Below, in pieces: positions 63,197 through 64,000 of a DNA stretch of 64,000 bases. How positions within the stretch are numbered: position 1 is the first letter of the stretch; every line of letters begins with the position of its first letter. The stretch is from assembly GCA_021613335.1 (NCBI GenBank), contig JAJTWR010000437.1:865001-929000 (forward strand), given 5' to 3'. Under the pieces are notes generated by a model. The model had not been told where the DNA came from. It was given only the letters and a program-made list of their open reading frames with translations, and searched no databases. The stretch comes from Whitmania pigra. Lineage: Eukaryota > Annelida > Clitellata > Hirudinida > Haemopidae. A program made the translations under genes and the position numbers.

Positions 63197-64000
63197 TGCG
63201 ATGTTTAATCTATTAATTTTTTTCTTTATTTAATCATTCACATGGCTATCAAATAAAGAACAATAAGTTGAATTAAATATAATTCAGTGAAAACCAGAGA
63301 ATATGCTTTAGCTGTTAAAATGCTTCCTAAATAGGTTAAGTTAAAGCGATTGAAGCAGGCCGTTAACACAAATGCTTTTGAAATTTTGATTTGCTTTGAT
63401 TTCACTTTTTTTGTCTCGTGTTGAAAGTGATTGGTACATTCCAAACCACAGGAATAGCGGAGTGGGGTGAAAGGGCGAAATTCCGTTTTATACTTTTCTA
63501 CATTCTTATAATTCATAAATAATAATAATTGTTAGTTAACAATGTACCGAACGCGGCTCCAATAAATTACGAAAGATACCGAGATGAACATTTATTACAT
63601 ATTATTCGTTTCGATGGCAACAATTACAGGTGCCTTTGATTTCATTATATATCTTTAGTGAGAAAATCCTTGCCACTATATTTCACTTTTATAATGTTAA
63701 AGTTTATAATATTTATGTTTATAATTTATTTATCCCATTTTTTTGTGTCCTCAAATTATCCTGCAGGGAAATGCAGGCATTATAACAGGCAAAACTGAAT
63801 GTCAGTAGTTTTATGTGTTTTGTTCCCCTGTTTATCTGGGCGACTAGTGAATCAAGTGTACTTGGGTTGAAACTGATGAGCCGATGTAGTCAAACTGCTT
63901 AAGACCCAATCATCGCCAGACCACAGTGGTACGTCCTAAGAGACCTCGGAGCAGGACGCTCGCGAGGTGTCGGACGATCGAGGACCGAGTAGTCCTACTG
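63197..64000. other. Peroxidasin downstream intron or 3' flank
   Basis: The last exon ends in phase 1 at TGTTGCGAAG|GTGCGA, so coding continues beyond it. No further exon was found here. The last 100-150 bases become GC-rich (CGCTCGCGAGGTGTCGGACG) with no coding or RNA-gene assignment. Confidence 0.45.

Overview
This is animal nuclear DNA. It is AT-rich, its genes are split into many short GT-AG exons, and its introns carry SINEs, LINEs, Tc1, pogo/Tigger and hAT elements plus many microsatellites. The gene set (slingshot phosphatase, an NFE2L1-like CNC-bZIP factor, aspartyl aminopeptidase, mitochondrial enoyl-CoA delta isomerase, TAF6L, a multi-C2H2 zinc-finger protein, peroxidasin) and the compact gene order suggest an invertebrate, perhaps a lophotrochozoan such as an annelid. 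That placement is inference, because no marker in the window fixes the species. All gene models were assembled by hand from reading frame, splice sites and phase continuity.

Layout. 151-2535 (+) is the 3' part of slingshot. 3767-8595 (+) is a complete NFE2L1-like gene of 9 exons, about 662 aa. 8955-21297 (-) is a complete aspartyl aminopeptidase (DNPEP) of 14 exons, 467 aa, tail-to-tail with NFE2L. Its second intron contains the whole of ECI1 (16479-19658, +, 8 exons, 292 aa). The third intron of ECI1 in turn contains a pogo/Tigger-like transposon, so three units are nested. 21876-28278 (+) is TAF6L (11 exons, 617 aa), head-to-head with DNPEP across about 0.6 kb; its fifth intron holds a Tc1-like transposon with both ends intact.

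28279-39669 is about 11.4 kb with no recognisable protein gene. It holds simple repeats and one possible core promoter with an untranslated exon. 39686-43900 (+) is a three-exon, 1216-aa, roughly 13-finger C2H2 protein with CtBP-type motifs. 46200-48000 is a decayed non-LTR retrotransposon, followed by a split tRNA-derived SINE and about 650 bp of (ATT)n. 50519-63196 (+) is peroxidasin: signal peptide, five leucine-rich repeats each on a 72-bp exon, a cysteine cap, four Ig domains and a haem peroxidase domain. Its 3' end is not found before the window ends.

The genes are independent housekeeping and developmental loci, not an operon or pathway. The most notable structure is the nested and head-to-head arrangement of DNPEP, ECI1 and TAF6L. 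Three introns also read best as GC-AG type. No wholly new biological system was recognised; the least explained items are the zinc-finger protein and the long gene-poor stretch in front of it.
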